From: JBLHLB01 sp047618505
GTDB lineage: Bacteria > Planctomycetota > UBA1135 > GCA-002686595
Direction: 5' to 3'
DNA: 7,387 bases
NCBI GenBank assembly: GCA_047618505.1
Contig: JBLHLB010000203.1
Location: forward strand, 1 to 7,387
In this document: positions 6,265 through 7,387 of the stretch, piece after piece
Layout: each line of letters begins with the position of its first letter
How positions within the stretch are numbered: the stretch's first letter is position 1
The notes under the pieces: generated by a model
What the model saw: the letters and a program-made list of their open reading frames with translations, nothing else
What the model was told of the DNA's origin: nothing
Databases searched by the model: none
Translations under genes and position numbers: made by a program

Positions 6265-7281
6265 CTATCGTCCATCGGGGATTGTTGTCGCAAGGGCCTG
6301 GTGAGCGATCTCGGACACCGTCGCGGCGTAGTCCCCACCTTCCGCGACCGAAATGCGGTGCAGTTCGACGTCCCTGGTCGCCTTCCAAACGCTGATTCGA
6401 CTCAGGCGCGCGATCTGCCCGAACGGCATGCAACAGAGATCCCTCAGGAGGCCTGATTGGGCGAGCTGTGAGCCCCTCCACGTACGAGAGTCGCGGTCGA
6501 CGAGCCACTCGCCTTGCGCATCTAGGTGCCGATCGAGGGCTCGGCGCACGGCTGGTGGTCCGCATACCGGAAGTCCTATCTCCATCCCGTCGGCGAGGCG
6601 TGCCTTTCGCACCATCCATTGGCGGACCTGGCCTGGTGTCTTGCCGACAAGATCATCGAGAGGGTCGAGTTCACAGCTCGAAGCCATGCGCAACTCGATC
6701 AACTCACGTAGGGAATCAAGGTCTTCGCCAGTCCGCGGCCCGAAGGCGGCGAGGTAGGCCGACGCGCTAAACTCGGCGGATCCCGAAAGCTCTAGAGCGC
6801 GCTGCACCACCCAATCCGAAGACAGCCAGATGGGACGCGGCCCCGCGAGGTAGTACCGCGCGCTTCCAAACTCGTGCTCTGCTGAAACCGCTACGATGCC
6901 CGCTCGAACGGCGTTGGCATCTATGTAGCGCACGACAGTTCTCCGATAGGAATCCGTGCCGACGCGTTTCGAGAAGAATCGAGCGCGAATGAGCGGTCCA
7001 TCACGACGGCGGCGGCGATTGAAGAAGCGCGAGTAGGCGCATTGGATACGTCGCATCGCCTCGGACAGTTCGCCGATCGGGCTGCGCACGAGGAGATGGA
7101 AGTGCGTCGTCATCAAACAGAACGCGTGCACCTCCAATCGCCCAGCGCGCACCTCGAAAGCCAACCGAGCCAAGAAGTAGCGCTTGTCCGAGCGGGCCTC
7201 GAAGTATGGTCGCTTGGCGATCGCACGGTTAATGACGTGGTGCCAGCTCCCAGGGGTGTCTGCTCGAGGTCGTCGTGCCAT
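6265..7281 (-). CDS. REP-associated tyrosine transposase (RAYT), Y1_Tnp/IS200-like, with C-terminal HTH region
   Basis: This 338-aa protein is an HUH-family single-strand DNA transposase. The N-terminal half shows GSWHHVINRA (11-20), the HUH motif TTHFHLLV (H60, H62 within 58-65), the likely nucleophile in CAYSRFFNRRRRRDGPL (Y83) and RYIDANAVRAGIV (118-130), the last being a hallmark of the family. The enzyme would nick and join DNA through a 5'-phosphotyrosine at hairpin-like ends. The C-terminal part (about 275-330: LLRDLCCMPFGQIARLSRISVWKATRD, then EIAHQAL) reads like a helix-turn-helix plus tail, so it may recognise the flanking repeats; this is inference. It is longer than IS200-type TnpA, as expected for a RAYT with an extra domain. 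No accessory tnpB/IscB gene is present. The ATG at 7281 gives the usual MARRPRADTPGSW start; no Shine-Dalgarno is seen. The frame is intact, so the enzyme may be active. Confidence 0.93.
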   Translation of the reverse strand: MARRPRADTPGSWHHVINRAIAKRPYFEARSDKRYFLARLAFEVRAGRLEVHAFCLMTTHFHLLVRSPIGELSEAMRRIQCAYSRFFNRRRRRDGPLIRARFFSKRVGTDSYRRTVVRYIDANAVRAGIVAVSAEHEFGSARYYLAGPRPIWLSSDWVVQRALELSGSAEFSASAYLAAFGPRTGEDLDSLRELIELRMASSCELDPLDDLVGKTPGQVRQWMVRKARLADGMEIGLPVCGPPAVRRALDRHLDAQGEWLVDRDSRTWRGSQLAQSGLLRDLCCMPFGQIARLSRISVWKATRDVELHRISVAEGGDYAATVSEIAHQALATTIPDGR

Positions 7282-7332
7282 AGCACTGGGATGACCATCA
7301 AGACCCCGGTTCGGTTTCCCTTGCTATGGTAC

Positions 7333-7345
7333 TTTCCTACGGAAA
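7333..7345. promoter_or_regulatory. Small hairpin upstream of the transposase
   Basis: TTTCC and GGAAA form a perfect 5-bp stem around TAC, 52-64 bp before the transposase start, between the gene and its right-end repeat. It contains the CTACGG also found near the left end. It could be part of the transposase recognition site or an autoregulatory operator. Confidence 0.3.
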
Positions 7346-7361
7346 TGCGCCGGGTGGTGTG

Positions 7362-7387
7362 CGACTCCGTAATCCGACTCCGTAATC
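7362..7387. repeat. Right-end tandem repeat, 2 x 13 bp, cut by the window edge
   Basis: CGACTCCGTAATC occurs twice without mismatch (7362-7374 and 7375-7387). The preceding GGTGGTGTG (7354-7361 region) matches the left end read in reverse. The array may have more units outside the window. Confidence 0.8.

Larger units (their letters stand above)
6180..7387 (-). mobile_element. RAYT (IS200/IS605-related) transposase module with flanking repeats
   Basis: The module is a single Y1-type HUH transposase gene bracketed by short tandem repeats in inverted orientation. On the left, 6180-6209 carries two perfect CACCGGATACCGAGT units. On the right, 7362-7387 carries two perfect CGACTCCGTAATC units, reaching the window edge. 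Read outward from the gene, both ends show GGTGTGCGACTC followed by GTA(A)TC, and both have CTACGG further in. This matches the known layout of REP-associated tyrosine transposases, whose genes lie between inverted REP-type sequences and which spread short copies elsewhere. The right boundary is not known, because the repeat may continue past the window. Confidence 0.65.

Noticed and set aside
6180..7387. CRISPR-like reading of the short repeats
   Set aside because: The units are directly adjacent with no spacers, are only 13-15 bp and have no cas genes nearby.

Overview
The window looks like part of a bacterial chromosome, GC-rich by eye, from an environmental, polymer-degrading organism. 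A Planctomycetota (PVC-group) origin is my best guess. It rests on three things: a formylglycine-type sulfatase with a Sec signal peptide, a secreted LamG-plus-endonuclease protein, and five genes that all lack a clear Shine-Dalgarno sequence. This is inference, because the window holds no rRNA or other phylogenetic marker.

Left part, + strand (259-3435): two genes 18 bp apart, very probably one operon, both encoding exported proteins of the endonuclease/exonuclease/phosphatase (EEP, DNase I-like) superfamily. The first (730 aa) has a signal peptide, a LamG/concanavalin-like domain and two EEP domains in tandem. The second (321 aa) is a single EEP domain behind a possible lipoprotein signal. 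Together they put three DNase I-like domains outside the cytoplasmic membrane. The first domain lacks the central histidine that the other two keep. The substrate cannot be read from the sequence; extracellular nucleic acid or a phosphodiester lipid/inositol compound are both possible.

Middle, - strand (3691-5638): a secreted sulfatase (479 aa, CSPTR active-site motif, resembling the sulfamidase/heparan N-sulfatase-like branch). It lies 103 bp downstream of a small cytoplasmic GlcG/HbpS (DUF336) protein. The sulfatase and the EEP operon converge on a 255-bp gap holding two perfect hairpins.

Right part (5639-7387): about 540 bp with no convincing gene (a 20-bp dyad, a small signal-peptide-like ORF and a possible truncated ORF), then a RAYT/IS200-like HUH transposase (338 aa, - strand). 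Short tandem repeats bracket the transposase in inverted orientation: two 15-mers at 6180-6209 and two 13-mers at 7362-7387. A separate 40-bp copy of the left-end sequence lies at 5194-5233, directly against the stop codon of the GlcG/HbpS gene. The transposase with its flanking and dispersed repeats forms a REP/RAYT-like module and is the most interesting structure here. I see no CRISPR array, tRNA, rRNA or recognised defence system.
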